Assembly (NCBI GenBank): GCA_030147845.1
Contig: JASBUN010000003.1
Span: 124,001-188,000, forward strand
Direction of reading: 5' to 3'
Length of the DNA stretch: 64,000 nt
Origin: Gammaproteobacteria bacterium
Lineage (GTDB): Bacteria; Pseudomonadota; Gammaproteobacteria; JASBUN01
Shown: positions 53,190-62,260 of the stretch, piece after piece
Position numbering within the stretch: the stretch's first letter is position 1
Layout of the letters: each line of letters opens with the position of its first letter
Translations under genes and position numbers: made by a program
Notes under the pieces: generated by a model
Seen by the model: the letters and a program-made list of their open reading frames with translations, nothing else
Told to the model about the DNA's origin: nothing
Database searches by the model: none

Positions 53190-53713
53190 TGTCGCCAAGC
53201 CGGGCACGCAAAGAAAACACGGGCTTTATGCGTGTTCGGCTGTGCAGGGACGAACCAAATCAGACCAATGCACGGTTAAAACCGTGCCTACAAAATCATA
53301 CGGTACGCGGTTGATGATGGCAGGGTTTTGTAGGCACGGATTCACCCGTGCATCACTCAAAAGTCATGACGTCAGGCGACCAATTCTTCTTGGCGTGCTT
53401 TGCGGCGCTGCGAGATTACCGAGCGAGTTGGCCGAATCTTGATCTCGCCAAGACGCCGGGCACGCAAAGAAAACATCGACTTTATGCGTTTTCAGCCGTG
53501 CGTGGACGGATCAAACCAGACCAATGCACGGTTAAAACCGTGCCTACAAAATCATACGGTACGCGGTTGATGGTGGCAGGGTTCTGTAGGCACGGATTCA
53601 TCCGTGCATCACTCAAAAGTCATGACGTCAGGCGACCAATTCTTCTTGGCGTGCTTTGCGGCGCTGCGAGATTACCGAGCGAGTTGGCCGAATCTTGATC
53701 TCGCCAAGACGCC
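53190..53713. repeat. Two tandem copies of a 256-bp repeat containing REP-like pairs
   Basis: Between gloA and the FlK-like gene (gap 53184-53863) a 256-bp unit occurs twice, near 53190-53445 and 53446-53713. Each unit has a left palindrome (GCACGGTTAAAACCGTGC), about 45 bp, and a right palindrome (GCACGGATTCAYCCGTGC), at 53269-53351 and 53525-53607. A second element, CTTGGCGTGCTTTGCGGC (53389 onward) and its imperfect inverse CGCCAAGACGCC...GCACGCAAAG (53446 onward), alternates with it. The palindromes are the same family as those at 49.2-49.6 kb. Open frames across the units are by-products; 53714-53863 shows nothing more. Confidence 0.88.
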
Positions 53714-53863
53714 GAGAGTGCAAAGGAACCGCAGTCGTTCCTTGTTTTCGGGAATTTGGTTGAGGCTGTACCTAGCTAAATCCGTGCCTGTTGAATCGAA
53801 GATCTGGTCTTTAGTTCCAGCGAAGATGGCTGCCCGCGCCGATGCCGTTAGTACGCGCGGACA

Positions 53864-54280
53864 TCAGATCGACGTGGATTTTTCCGCCAACCGTGCCATA
53901 AACTTGTCTGATTCGATGATAAAACGCTCGTGCCGACCGGCACCAATGGATCCATGCGGATCGTGTGCCGACACGGAAAAAACCAAACGCCGGCCGTCGA
54001 CCTCGATCAGCTGTACGTCGGCGCTGATCTCGGCGCCGACGAGCGAGGCTGCGCTGTGAGTGATGTCGACCTTGGTGCCGACCGTTTGTTGTCCGTCCGC
54101 CAGGTAGGGCCGCAGCGCTTCAATACATGTCTGTTCGATAAAACCGATCATCATCGCCGTAGCCAGTATCTCGGGCATATCGCGGAAGCCAGGCCAGGAG
54201 TCGTCGACATGCGGCACGGTGTGGCGGCTATCAACGCGCATCGTTTCGGTATGCCGCAACCCAGGTTTGAGCGTACTCAT
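53864..54280 (-). CDS. FlK-like hotdog thioesterase
   Basis: 138-residue acyl-CoA thioesterase of the fluoroacetyl-CoA thioesterase-like family. Stretches MPEILATAMMIGFIEQTCIE, VGTKVDITHSAASLVG and IGAGRHERFIIESDKF are typical. Thr41, Glu49 and His75 align with the catalytic Thr42, Glu50 and His76 known for Streptomyces FlK, so the active site looks intact. The ATG overlaps the upstream methyltransferase stop as ATGA, indicating translational coupling. Most family members do not act on fluoroacetyl-CoA; the substrate is open. Confidence 0.82.
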   Translation of the reverse strand: MSTLKPGLRHTETMRVDSRHTVPHVDDSWPGFRDMPEILATAMMIGFIEQTCIEALRPYLADGQQTVGTKVDITHSAASLVGAEISADVQLIEVDGRRLVFSVSAHDPHGSIGAGRHERFIIESDKFMARLAEKSTSI

Positions 54281-55044
54281 TTTGTTACTCGTCCGGCCCG
54301 CACGGCGATTGGCCAACGCACCCGGCGGCTGTGTAGAGCATCACCCCAGAGTCTATTCATGTCATCTTCAAACGCCGTCACGAGTTTGGCTGCACCACTT
54401 TTTTGAGCTTGGCGCGTGGCCGTCCATGTGCGTACGTAACCGAGCAGCTGCTGCAGATTCCATTCGCGCTCAATGCACGACGGCGCGATGGTAACTTCAG
54501 TGAATGGAAATTCGATTTCAGCGTAGCCGCTCTCGACGTGATGGCGTTGCGCTGGCCAGAACTCGTGCACTTGGCTCCAATAGAACTGTGTAAAACGTTC
54601 GCCGACTTCGCCTTCGAGATCCATGACACCATAGCTGATCAATGCCACAACGGCGTCCGTGACCGCGATCCGACGTACTTCGCGGTAGAATCCCGGCAAA
54701 TCAAACCAATGCGCGCATTGTGCGGCGCTGATTAGATCCATCGAATTCGGCTCGCCGCTCATGCTTTCTGCGGCTTCACAACGGTAATGAACTCGGGCGT
54801 GGTGCGGCGCGCGCGCCAGTTGTTGTGCGCTGACATCGGTGGCCGTAACCGATTCGAAGTGTGGCGCTAGCAAAATCGAGAATTGTCCGCTGCCGCAGCC
54901 GACATCCAACGCGCGGCGTCGCGCCGGCGCGAGTTCCGCCAGAGTCCGAGCGAGTTGCGCCGGATAACTCGGACGGTGCTGGGCGTAGGCGCCGGCCACC
55001 TCGGAAAAATGCCCGGCGGCGCTGTTCGGTTCAGTCGGCATCAA
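54277..55044 (-). CDS. Class I SAM-dependent methyltransferase
   Basis: 255 residues. Motif I is ALDVGCGSGQFSILLAPHF, the acidic loop TATDVSAQQL, and the post-I segment DLISAAQCAHWFDLPGFYREV resembles the trans-aconitate/juvenile-hormone-type methyltransferase branch. No membrane segment. It sits between a MarR regulator (14-bp overlap at its start) and the FlK-like thioesterase (4-bp overlap at its end). Substrate unknown, perhaps an acid or xenobiotic handled with the thioesterase. Confidence 0.85.
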   Translation of the reverse strand: MMPTEPNSAAGHFSEVAGAYAQHRPSYPAQLARTLAELAPARRRALDVGCGSGQFSILLAPHFESVTATDVSAQQLARAPHHARVHYRCEAAESMSGEPNSMDLISAAQCAHWFDLPGFYREVRRIAVTDAVVALISYGVMDLEGEVGERFTQFYWSQVHEFWPAQRHHVESGYAEIEFPFTEVTIAPSCIEREWNLQQLLGYVRTWTATRQAQKSGAAKLVTAFEDDMNRLWGDALHSRRVRWPIAVRAGRVTK

Positions 55045-55519
55045 TGGCTACGTCGTGCGCTGCCTCGGTCTCGCTTAATCGTTGTGCGAAGCTCTTTTTC
55101 TCTAACGCGGCGGCGACATCGGCCAGCACGGCTCGTAGTGGAACGCCGATTTCCGCCTCTAGCGTGGCTATGGTGCGTAAAGTGATGTGCCAACGCGGCT
55201 CCAGCTGCGCCAACAAGTCGAAACCGTGAGCGGTCAGCGACACGCTGGTCTGCCGGGCGTCTTGGCCCGTGCTGCGTGTAAGTAAGCCATCCCGCTCCAT
55301 TAGGTTGACGGTTTGACTGATCGCACCCTGGCTCAAGTGCGCACGCGCCGACAGCTCGCCAATGGTCGCCTTGCGTTGCGACAGCGCCCGCATCAATGGC
55401 GTGTAGCGCGGCCGGTAGTCCAGCCCGTGTCGCCGGTAGATTTGCTCGGCGCCGCGGTCGACCAGACCGGTCACGTGACGCAGGAGCTCGCCCAGCCCTG
55501 GCTGTTGGTACGAATTCAT
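55031..55519 (-). CDS. MarR-family transcriptional regulator
   Basis: 162-residue winged-helix regulator. The recognition region RKATIGELSARAHLSQGAISQTVNLM (about 49-74) and the wing RDGLLTRSTGQDARQTSVSLT (about 75-95) match MarR proteins. First gene of a three-gene overlapping operon. Its start codon directly abuts a strong promoter/operator, and no ribosome-binding site precedes it. Likely an autorepressor released by a small ligand. Confidence 0.93.
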   Translation of the reverse strand: MNSYQQPGLGELLRHVTGLVDRGAEQIYRRHGLDYRPRYTPLMRALSQRKATIGELSARAHLSQGAISQTVNLMERDGLLTRSTGQDARQTSVSLTAHGFDLLAQLEPRWHITLRTIATLEAEIGVPLRAVLADVAAALEKKSFAQRLSETEAAHDVAIDAD

Positions 55520-55526
55520 ATTAGCA

Positions 55527-55555
55527 ATAATATATTAGTGCTAATATATTGTCAA
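55527..55555 (-). promoter_or_regulatory. MarR operon promoter with embedded palindromic operator
   Basis: On the minus strand, TTGACA (55555-55550) and TATTAT (55532-55527) are separated by exactly 17 bp, 6/6 and 5/6 consensus. The spacer is filled by a perfect inverted repeat, AATATATTAG (55529-55538) and CTAATATATT (55541-55550) with a 2-bp centre, as expected for MarR autorepression. The predicted start of transcription (about 55520) falls at the ATG (55519), predicting a leaderless mRNA. Confidence 0.8.
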
Positions 55556-55721
55556 CAATGGCGCTTGTTACGACGGTGGATGGTGCGCAAGGCGCGGCAC
55601 GGTCGAGCTTGTATGCCTAACTTCGTTATGGGACGCTGGTTGCGGCCGCGCGATTTATGCATGCCAGGCGGCGCCGTTCGACGGTCGATGTCGGTTCGGC
55701 GCAAGCATGGGAGGGTAGGTG

Positions 55722-56126
55722 ATGTATACGGGTGGCTGTCTTTGCGGCGCGATCCGGTTCGAGATTCTCGGCCCCATTCGCAACGTCATTCACTGTCATT
55801 GCTCCATGTGCCGCAAGGCCCAGGGTGGCGCCTTCGCGACCAACGGCATCGTCCGCGCGACCGACTTTCGTTTACTGTCGGGGGCCGAAAATCTAAACGG
55901 CTACGAGGCTACTCCGGGCGAGGTGCGATATTTCTGCCGCGTTTGCGGCTCACCCGTCATGAGCCGCAGTGATGAGCGACCAGACCAAATTCGGCTGCGG
56001 CTCGGCAGCATCGAATCTGACATCCAGGAACGTCCCGGTGCGCACGTATTTGTCTCGTCCAGAGCGAATTGGGATGTCATTTGCGATTCGTTACCGCAGT
56101 ACGATAGCTATGAACCGGATCGTTGA
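55722..56126 (+). CDS. GFA/CENP-V domain zinc protein
   Basis: 134 residues from the ATG at 55722 (GGGAGG about 8 bp upstream; a GTG codon just before it is also possible). The GFA-type zinc sites are visible: GGCLCGAIRFEI, HCHCSMCRKAQGGAF and YFCRVCGSPVMSR. The family includes glutathione-dependent formaldehyde-activating enzyme and many uncharacterised proteins. It is divergent from the marR operon and could be controlled from the same operator region. Confidence 0.88.
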   Translation: MYTGGCLCGAIRFEILGPIRNVIHCHCSMCRKAQGGAFATNGIVRATDFRLLSGAENLNGYEATPGEVRYFCRVCGSPVMSRSDERPDQIRLRLGSIESDIQERPGAHVFVSSRANWDVICDSLPQYDSYEPDR

Positions 56127-56186
56127 TCTGCTATTTAGATGGCGCGGAGGCGTACTCGCCGTAGGGCAAGTGTTGTGTCGAATTTG

Positions 56187-56621
56187 CTAAGCGTTCGTCA
56201 GCAGGCGCTGTAGACAAATCGCATAGACCTCCTGGTCAGGCGCCGTGCCATTGTGCTGAGCTTCCCATAAAACTTTGCCTAGGCATTCCATCATTTGATG
56301 TTCCGCGGCGTGTCGATCTTGCAGCCGTTGCGTCAGCTGCCCGTAGACTTGCGCTACGGTTGGCGCGTGCGCAGCGCTGATTTGTTCGTGCAGGGCGATA
56401 TGCATGCCCATATGTAAGAACGGATTGGACTTGCCGTCCTCGCCGTCGTAGTCGCGGTCGAGCGCCACATGCTCGTCTTCGAGCAAATCATGGTACTCGG
56501 GGTGCATGGCAATGACGTCTGCAATCGTGCCCTCGGTCGGCGATAACGGTTTGCGCAGGCGATAGCGGCGCCAGACGTCGCGAAAAAGGCTGCGTATTTG
56601 ATCACGTTCTGGAGCGGACAT
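56187..56621 (-). CDS. DUF1841 family protein
   Basis: 144 residues from the ATG at 56621. Recognised by LFRDVWRRYRLRKPLSPTE, IAMHPEYHDLLEDE, NPFLHMGMHIALHEQISA and DRHAAEHQMMECLGKVLWEA; His-rich helices suggest metal binding but this is inference. The open frame continues upstream into nth in another phase; those residues look spurious. It follows nth on the same strand (109-bp gap). DUF1841 genes often neighbour nth in gammaproteobacteria. Function unknown. Confidence 0.87.
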   Translation of the reverse strand: MSAPERDQIRSLFRDVWRRYRLRKPLSPTEGTIADVIAMHPEYHDLLEDEHVALDRDYDGEDGKSNPFLHMGMHIALHEQISAAHAPTVAQVYGQLTQRLQDRHAAEHQMMECLGKVLWEAQHNGTAPDQEVYAICLQRLLTNA

Positions 56622-56730
56622 AGTGGGTTTTCTTCGGGCCGTGGGTGGCATGACCGGTGCGCCGAGCGGGCGTGGCGCCGCCATCAGTCGACGGACGCCG
56701 GCGGCAAACCGTACGCTTGCCGTAGCACTT

Positions 56731-57366
56731 TCAGGTTTCCGTTTTGTGTTTGTAGTCGCACAAATCTTCAATAACGCATGAGCCACAGCGCGGCTTGCGT
56801 GCGATACAGGTGTAGCGGCCGAGCAATATGAGCCAGTGGTGGGCATCATGCAAAAATTCCTTCGGCACCACCTTGAGCAGCTTTTGCTCGACTTCCACGA
56901 CATTCTTTCCGGGCGCTATGCCGGTGCGATTGGCGACACGGAAAATGTGCGTATCGACGGCAATAGTCGGCTGACCAAAGGCGGTGTTGAGCACCACGTT
57001 GGCGGTCTTGCGGCCGACGCCGGGCAGCGCTTCCAGCGCAGTACGTTCCTGCGGCACCTGACCCTGGTGCCGCTCACATAGAATTTCGCAGGTCTTGATG
57101 ACGTTTTTCGCTTTGGTGTTAAACAGGCCGATGGTCTGGATATGTTTTTTCAAGCCGGCCTCGCCTAGTTCAAGCATCGCTTGGGGCGTTTTGATCTGTT
57201 CGAATAATGCCGCCGTGGCCTTGTTGACACCGGCGTCGGTAGACTGCGCCGAAAGCATCACTGCGATCAGCAATTGGAATGCATTGCCATAGTGCAGTTC
57301 GGTTGTCGGCTCAGGGTTTTCCGTCTGCAGCCGCCGGAAAATTTCATGGCGCTTGATCTTATTCAT
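56731..57366 (-). CDS. nth: Endonuclease III
   Basis: Bifunctional DNA glycosylase/AP lyase for oxidised pyrimidines, 211 residues. HhH-GPD motif LPGVGRKTANVVLNTAF contains the catalytic Lys, with Asp in AVDTHIFRVANR. The C-terminal [4Fe-4S] site has four Cys (YTCIARKPRCGSCVIEDLC). It lies 62 bp after rnfE, the conserved rnf-nth arrangement. Confidence 0.96.
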   Translation of the reverse strand: MNKIKRHEIFRRLQTENPEPTTELHYGNAFQLLIAVMLSAQSTDAGVNKATAALFEQIKTPQAMLELGEAGLKKHIQTIGLFNTKAKNVIKTCEILCERHQGQVPQERTALEALPGVGRKTANVVLNTAFGQPTIAVDTHIFRVANRTGIAPGKNVVEVEQKLLKVVPKEFLHDAHHWLILLGRYTCIARKPRCGSCVIEDLCDYKHKTET

Positions 57367-57428
57367 GTAGGTGTGCGCATCCAGCCATCTTGCGTCAGTC
57401 GAGCCGCGGCCGTCGCCGTGTGTTGGCG

Positions 57429-58121
57429 TTAGCCCGTGCTCAGCGGCGCGGTGACGGCGATCTCAGGTCTTTCCGCGACTCGGCGCGCGGCCCGACGATC
57501 GAACAGATTTTTCAGTGCAATCAACAGGCCCAGGCCGAGAAAGGCGCCCGGCGGCAGGATCGCCAACAAAAAGCCGTCGTAGTTGTGTATCAAGGTGATG
57601 GTCAGCCCGCGCGCGGCCTCACCAAACATGAGGTAGGCCTTGGAAAATAACGTACCCGCACCAATTGCTTCGCGCATGCTGCCGAGTACGGTGAGCACGA
57701 TGGTAAATCCAAGTCCGATGGTCAGTCCATCGACGAATGAGCGCACTGGATTGTTTTTCGAGGCAAAGGCTTCGGCACGACCGATGATCGAGCAATTGGT
57801 TACGATCAGCGGCACGAAAATGCCCAGCACGTTATACAAGCCGTGGAAGTAGGCATTCATCGCCAGTTGTACCGCCGTGACGATGGAAGCGATCACCAGC
57901 ACGAATACCGGTATGCGTATCTCGCTGCGCACCACGTTGCGGATCAGCGAGACGGTGACATTCGACATGATCAACACCACCGTGGTCGCCAAGCCCATAC
58001 CCAGGCCGTTGACGGTCGATGTGGTCACCGCCAGCAGCGGACACAGGCCGAGCAATTGCACCAGGGCGGTGTTGTTGTGCCATAAGCCATCCATCGCCAC
58101 TTTGCCGATGCTGGTGTCCAT
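57429..58121 (-). CDS. rnfE: Rnf electron transport complex subunit E
   Basis: 230-residue membrane subunit from the ATG at 58121; an upstream extension to 58292 is not membrane-like and is rejected. About six TM helices; [20 protein letters not shown] and [15 protein letters not shown] are hallmarks shared with RnfA/NqrD. With RnfA it forms the inverted-symmetry core that holds a buried iron-sulfur cluster. Confidence 0.95.
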   Translation of the reverse strand: MDTSIGKVAMDGLWHNNTALVQLLGLCPLLAVTTSTVNGLGMGLATTVVLIMSNVTVSLIRNVVRSEIRIPVFVLVIASIVTAVQLAMNAYFHGLYNVLGIFVPLIVTNCSIIGRAEAFASKNNPVRSFVDGLTIGLGFTIVLTVLGSMREAIGAGTLFSKAYLMFGEAARGLTITLIHNYDGFLLAILPPGAFLGLGLLIALKNLFDRRAARRVAERPEIAVTAPLSTG

Positions 58122-58140
58122 ATACTTGACCCTTTTTGCT

Positions 58141-58806
58141 CTAGTGGGATGTGCCGGTCGGTGCGCTGGGCGCGGTTTTACTGGCAAATAACGCGGCACG
58201 GTGATCGCGGTAGTATAACAGAGCGTCGCGTACTGCTTTAACAACCGCCCGTGGGGTAATGGTAGCGCCGGTGAATTGGTCGAAGATGCCACCGTCCTTC
58301 TTTACCGCCCAGCCGCTGCCGGCCGGGTTGCTAAGCGACTTGCCGCCGAAGCCGAGTATCCAGTTCGAGCGGTCGACCTCGATACCATCGCCGAGCCCCG
58401 GCGTCTCATTCTCGGCGATGGCGCGGACACCGGCCAGCGTGCCGTTATAGAAAATGCCGACCAGCAATTTGATGGCGCCGTTGTAGCCGCCCGGTGCGAT
58501 TACGGTGAACGCCACCGCGGTCGGCTTGCCGTCTTTGCGCGCGCGGTAGGCGGTAACCGGCTGCTGTGTGCCGAGCAAAGGCGAAGCCGGGACTTCGATC
58601 GTGTCGGCGAACATATCGTTGTCGTGGGCGCTGCCGGGAATGATGGCGTGGATGCTGCGCAACAAGGCGGCGCGCTCATTTTCGGCGATACGCGCCTTGG
58701 TATGTTCGTAGGTGTAGGAAACCAGCGCCGTACCGACGACCGCGAACAGCGCCAGGATCACGGTCGCCCAAACGATATTGCGCATCATGGCGGCGTTATT
58801 TTTCAT
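58141..58806 (-). CDS. rnfG: Rnf electron transport complex subunit G
   Basis: 222 residues from the ATG at 58806, overlapping the rnfD 3' end by 11 bp. One N-terminal TM helix and a periplasmic FMN-binding domain. The flavinylation motif [12 protein letters not shown] offers the covalent FMN threonine; [12 protein letters not shown] is conserved. Confidence 0.95.
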   Translation of the reverse strand: MKNNAAMMRNIVWATVILALFAVVGTALVSYTYEHTKARIAENERAALLRSIHAIIPGSAHDNDMFADTIEVPASPLLGTQQPVTAYRARKDGKPTAVAFTVIAPGGYNGAIKLLVGIFYNGTLAGVRAIAENETPGLGDGIEVDRSNWILGFGGKSLSNPAGSGWAVKKDGGIFDQFTGATITPRAVVKAVRDALLYYRDHRAALFASKTAPSAPTGTSH

Positions 58807-59824
58807 GCTCGCCGAATACGCGCGGGCGCGTGTAATAGTCAATCGTCGGCGCCGCCATGTTCATCAGTAATACGGCGAAGGCGATGCCATCCGGATAGCC
58901 GCCCCAGCTTCGGATGATGTAGACCAGGACGCCAATGCCGGCGCCGTAGATGATGCGGCCGCGTTCGGTGGTACTGGCTGTGATCGGATCGGTGGCGATG
59001 AAAAAGGCGCCCAGCATGGTGCCGCCACTGAACAAATGGAATAGCGGTGACGCGTGGCTGTCCGGGTCGATGGCGTAGAAGATCAGCGCCATAACGGCCA
59101 AGCTGCTCAACATGCCGACCGGAATATGCCACCGAATGACGCCACGATACAGCATCCAGATGCCGCCGAGCAGGAATGCAGCGCCGATCCATTCCCAGCC
59201 GACGCCGGCGATGTGTCCGAATACCGGGCTGTTCCATATCTCGGTCACCGTGCGATGCAAACCGAGTTGTGTCTTGAGCGTATCCAGTGGGGTGGCCGAG
59301 GTCAGGGCGTCAAGTTTGAGGCCCGCGGGCACGCTGCCGCCGAGTTGCAGTTGCAATGTCTGCGCGAGACTTAGGTGTCCGCCGCTGTGGGGAATCAACC
59401 ACTGGGTCATCTGGCGTGGGAATGAAATCAGGGCGACGACGTAGCCGATCATGGCCGGATTGAATGGATTGTAGCCCAGACCGCCGTAGAGCTGCTTGGC
59501 AACCACGATGGCGAATACCGTGGCGACGACGGTCAACCACCACGGCGCCAGTGACGGCAACGACACACCGAGCAACACTGCCGTGACCAGCGCGCTACCG
59601 TCTTTCAAGGCAGCGGCGATCGGACGCCGGCGCAGGGCGAGGATGGCGGCTTCCGCGGCGAGTGCGGCGGCACCGGCGAGCACGATGTTGACCACGACGC
59701 CCCAGCCGAAAAATGCGAAGCACGCCGCGACGCCGGGAATCAGTGCGTACAGAACACGGCGCATGATCAGCGCCACATCCGTTTCGGTCGCTACGTGCGG
59801 AGAGTTCGATCGGCTGAAAAACAT
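58796..59824 (-). CDS. rnfD: Rnf electron transport complex subunit D
   Basis: 342-residue membrane protein with about nine TM helices. YGGLGYNPFNPAMIGYV and the flavinylation segment ALTSATPLDTLK identify RnfD/NqrB; the threonine in that segment carries covalent FMN in studied homologues. It follows rnfC after an 84-bp gap, longer than other gaps in the operon. Confidence 0.95.
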   Translation of the reverse strand: MFFSRSNSPHVATETDVALIMRRVLYALIPGVAACFAFFGWGVVVNIVLAGAAALAAEAAILALRRRPIAAALKDGSALVTAVLLGVSLPSLAPWWLTVVATVFAIVVAKQLYGGLGYNPFNPAMIGYVVALISFPRQMTQWLIPHSGGHLSLAQTLQLQLGGSVPAGLKLDALTSATPLDTLKTQLGLHRTVTEIWNSPVFGHIAGVGWEWIGAAFLLGGIWMLYRGVIRWHIPVGMLSSLAVMALIFYAIDPDSHASPLFHLFSGGTMLGAFFIATDPITASTTERGRIIYGAGIGVLVYIIRSWGGYPDGIAFAVLLMNMAAPTIDYYTRPRVFGEHEK

Positions 59825-59908
59825 GTCATGTTCTTGTGTGGCGTTAGCGCGCTTATTGTCCGATTAGCCGGCGTCATTGTCGATGGTGGTGCTTGTACCG
59901 GCGTCCAC

Positions 59909-61528
59909 CTAACGACTTTGCGATGGATCGACCGGCCCGGTAGGGTGTTCTTCATCCTTACTCCGGTCGGGCCGGGCTTCAGGGGCGTTCGCGGCTCCGA
60001 GCTGCTTCTCTTTAACGCGCTGTAGAGCTGCCTGAATGGCGGCCTTCTGGCGTGCGTCCTGGTTCCCACCACTGTTGAGCGCTGCTTTCTTTTGCTGCAT
60101 GCGTGCGTCACGCTCGGCTTTGTCCCGCTGCTGGCGCTGTAAGCGGAATTCGTGCCGCTGACGCGCGAGATCCGCTTTGCGCTTATCGCGTTCTTGCGCC
60201 CAAATTTCGGTTTTCGCGTAGCGGTAATATTGCACCAGAGGTATGTGGCTGGGGCACACGTAGGCGCAGCAGCCGCATTCTATGCAATCAAACAGGCGGT
60301 AGTCCTGTACTTTGTCGAATTCCTTAGCGCGGCTGTGCCAGTATAGCTGCTGTGGCAGCAGCAAGGCTGGACAAACCTCGGCACAGGCTCCGCAACGGAT
60401 GCACGGCAACGCCGGAGGCGGATCGGGTGCTTCGGCGGCGGCGGCGACCAAAATGCAGTTGCTGGTCTTGACGATCGGCACGGCGTCATTGTCGAGCGTA
60501 AAACCCATCATCGGGCCACCCATAATCAGGCGTTTGGCGTCGTCGGTATAACCGCCGCAGGCGGCTATTACCGCGCTGACCGGTGTGCCCACCAATACGT
60601 CGAGATTGCACGGTGTGCGCACGCCGGCACCGGCAACAGTGACGACGCGCGACAGCAACGGCCGCCCTTGGTTGAGCGCGGCGTCGACAGCAACTGCGGT
60701 GGCGACGTTGTGACAGATCACGCCAATCTCCAACGGTAGCCCGCCACTCGGCACTTCCTTGCCGGTGAGCACTTTGATGAGTTGTTTTTCGCCGCCGGCC
60801 GGGTAAATCGTTGGTACCGGCACGATCTCGATGCCGGTGTCGCTACACTGTCGTATGGCTTGAGCGAGTGCGGCGAACGCCTCCGGTTTGTTGTCCTCTA
60901 TACCAATCAGGCAGCGTTTTGCCAACAATGCGTGACGCATGATTTGCGCGCCGCGCACGATCGCGTCGGCGCGTTCGCGCATGAGCATGTCATCACAGGC
61001 GATATACGGCTCGCATTCGGCGCCATTCAGGATGAGCGTATCGACGCCGTGCGCGCTCGCCGGGTTTAGCTTGATGAAGGCCGGAAAGCCGGCGCCGCCA
61101 AGCCCGACGATGCCGGCCTCGCGAATGCGATTGCGCAGCGCGCTCGGATCGAGCGACTGGTAGTCCGGGCAGGCTTGCACGGGCGTCCATTCGTCGCGCC
61201 CATCGGTATCGATGACGATGCACGTGGCGGACATACCGGACGGGTGCGGGATAGGACGTTCCGCAATCTCGACCACCGTGCCGGAGCTGGGGGCGTGTAT
61301 CGGTGCGCTGACGTAGCCCACGGCGCGGCCGATGACCTGTCCCTTTAATACGTGTGCCCCGATTTCGACACCGACTTCCGCAGACGTTCCAATATGCTGC
61401 TGCAAGGGTATGATCAAACGTGTCGGCAGTGGCATCGAAGCGATTGGCGCGTGTGTGGATTGCGCCTTGTTCGGCGCTAGATGCAGGCCGCCATGAAAGC
61501 GCCAGAGTTGTGGAGTATGGTTGGTCAT
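59909..61528 (-). CDS. rnfC: Rnf electron transport complex subunit C
   Basis: 539-residue peripheral subunit that oxidises NADH. NADH/FMN-binding region GLGGAGFPAFIKL and NGAECEPYIACDDMLMRE, SLBB-like middle, then two [4Fe-4S] sites CIRCGACAEVCP and CIECGCCAYVCP. The C-terminal tail is a long charged Lys/Arg/Gln-rich coiled coil (about 440-520), as in other gammaproteobacterial RnfC. Confidence 0.95.
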   Translation of the reverse strand: MTNHTPQLWRFHGGLHLAPNKAQSTHAPIASMPLPTRLIIPLQQHIGTSAEVGVEIGAHVLKGQVIGRAVGYVSAPIHAPSSGTVVEIAERPIPHPSGMSATCIVIDTDGRDEWTPVQACPDYQSLDPSALRNRIREAGIVGLGGAGFPAFIKLNPASAHGVDTLILNGAECEPYIACDDMLMRERADAIVRGAQIMRHALLAKRCLIGIEDNKPEAFAALAQAIRQCSDTGIEIVPVPTIYPAGGEKQLIKVLTGKEVPSGGLPLEIGVICHNVATAVAVDAALNQGRPLLSRVVTVAGAGVRTPCNLDVLVGTPVSAVIAACGGYTDDAKRLIMGGPMMGFTLDNDAVPIVKTSNCILVAAAAEAPDPPPALPCIRCGACAEVCPALLLPQQLYWHSRAKEFDKVQDYRLFDCIECGCCAYVCPSHIPLVQYYRYAKTEIWAQERDKRKADLARQRHEFRLQRQQRDKAERDARMQQKKAALNSGGNQDARQKAAIQAALQRVKEKQLGAANAPEARPDRSKDEEHPTGPVDPSQSR

Positions 61529-61577
61529 TTTCTGTATGGAAGGCGGTTACCGCTGCAGCTGGGTCGGTAAATTCGGG

Positions 61578-62147
61578 TCAGCCGGTCGAGGTGCTGACAC
61601 GATCGGCCGCCTCCGATTTTGGCGGTGTCTCCGGAAATGGCCACTTCCAGTTGGCAAGATCTTCCTCTACCGGGATCATGTCGATGCATTCCACCGGGCA
61701 CGGCGGTACGCATAGTTTGCAGCCAGTGCACTCGAGCTCGATCACCGTGTGCATGTGTTTGGCGGCGCCGACGATGGCGTCGACCGGGCACGCCTGAATA
61801 CAAAGGGTGCAGCCAATGCAGGTATCCTCATCAATGAGCGCGACCATCGGACCTTGCTCCTCGACTTCCAGGGGCTTCGGGTCGAGGCCCAATAGATCGG
61901 CCAGCGCGACGACGGTGTTGTCACCGCCGGGCGCGCAGCGATTGATGTCCACTTCGCCGCGGGCGATTGCCTCCGCGTACGGTCGGCAGCCGGGGTAGCC
62001 GCACTGACCGCACTGCGTTTGTGGCAACAGCGCATCGATTTTTTCCATCACCGGATCGCCTTCCACACGAAAGCGTATGGAGGCATAGCCGAGTAGCAGC
62101 CCGAAAGCGGCGGCCAGGAGGGTGATGGCGAGAATGGCGCTAAGCAT
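61578..62147 (-). CDS. rnfB: Rnf electron transport complex subunit B
   Basis: 189-residue ferredoxin-like subunit. N-terminal TM helix, then the Fe-S domain [17 protein letters not shown] with CAPGG, and two ferredoxin clusters [16 protein letters not shown] and [16 protein letters not shown]. Ends 49 bp before rnfC. Confidence 0.96.
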   Translation of the reverse strand: MLSAILAITLLAAAFGLLLGYASIRFRVEGDPVMEKIDALLPQTQCGQCGYPGCRPYAEAIARGEVDINRCAPGGDNTVVALADLLGLDPKPLEVEEQGPMVALIDEDTCIGCTLCIQACPVDAIVGAAKHMHTVIELECTGCKLCVPPCPVECIDMIPVEEDLANWKWPFPETPPKSEAADRVSTSTG

Positions 62148-62260
62148 AACGTTATCGTGTCAGGCCGTTTGACAAACACGGCGTTGGTCGCGAGCGGCGC
62201 AGTATTCGCGGCCGCGGCGTATTGCGCCGCTATGTTCCATGCCGGTCCGCCGCGCGAAGT

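Noticed and set aside
53348-54059. Open frames giving two almost identical peptides (MHHSKVMTSGDQ...)
   Set aside because: They are read through the 256-bp tandem repeat; no ribosome sites or protein-family features. The second copy simply repeats the first.
53864-54280. Fluoroacetate resistance gene
   Set aside because: The catalytic triad of FlK is conserved, but most family members act on other acyl-CoAs and there is no fluorometabolite context.
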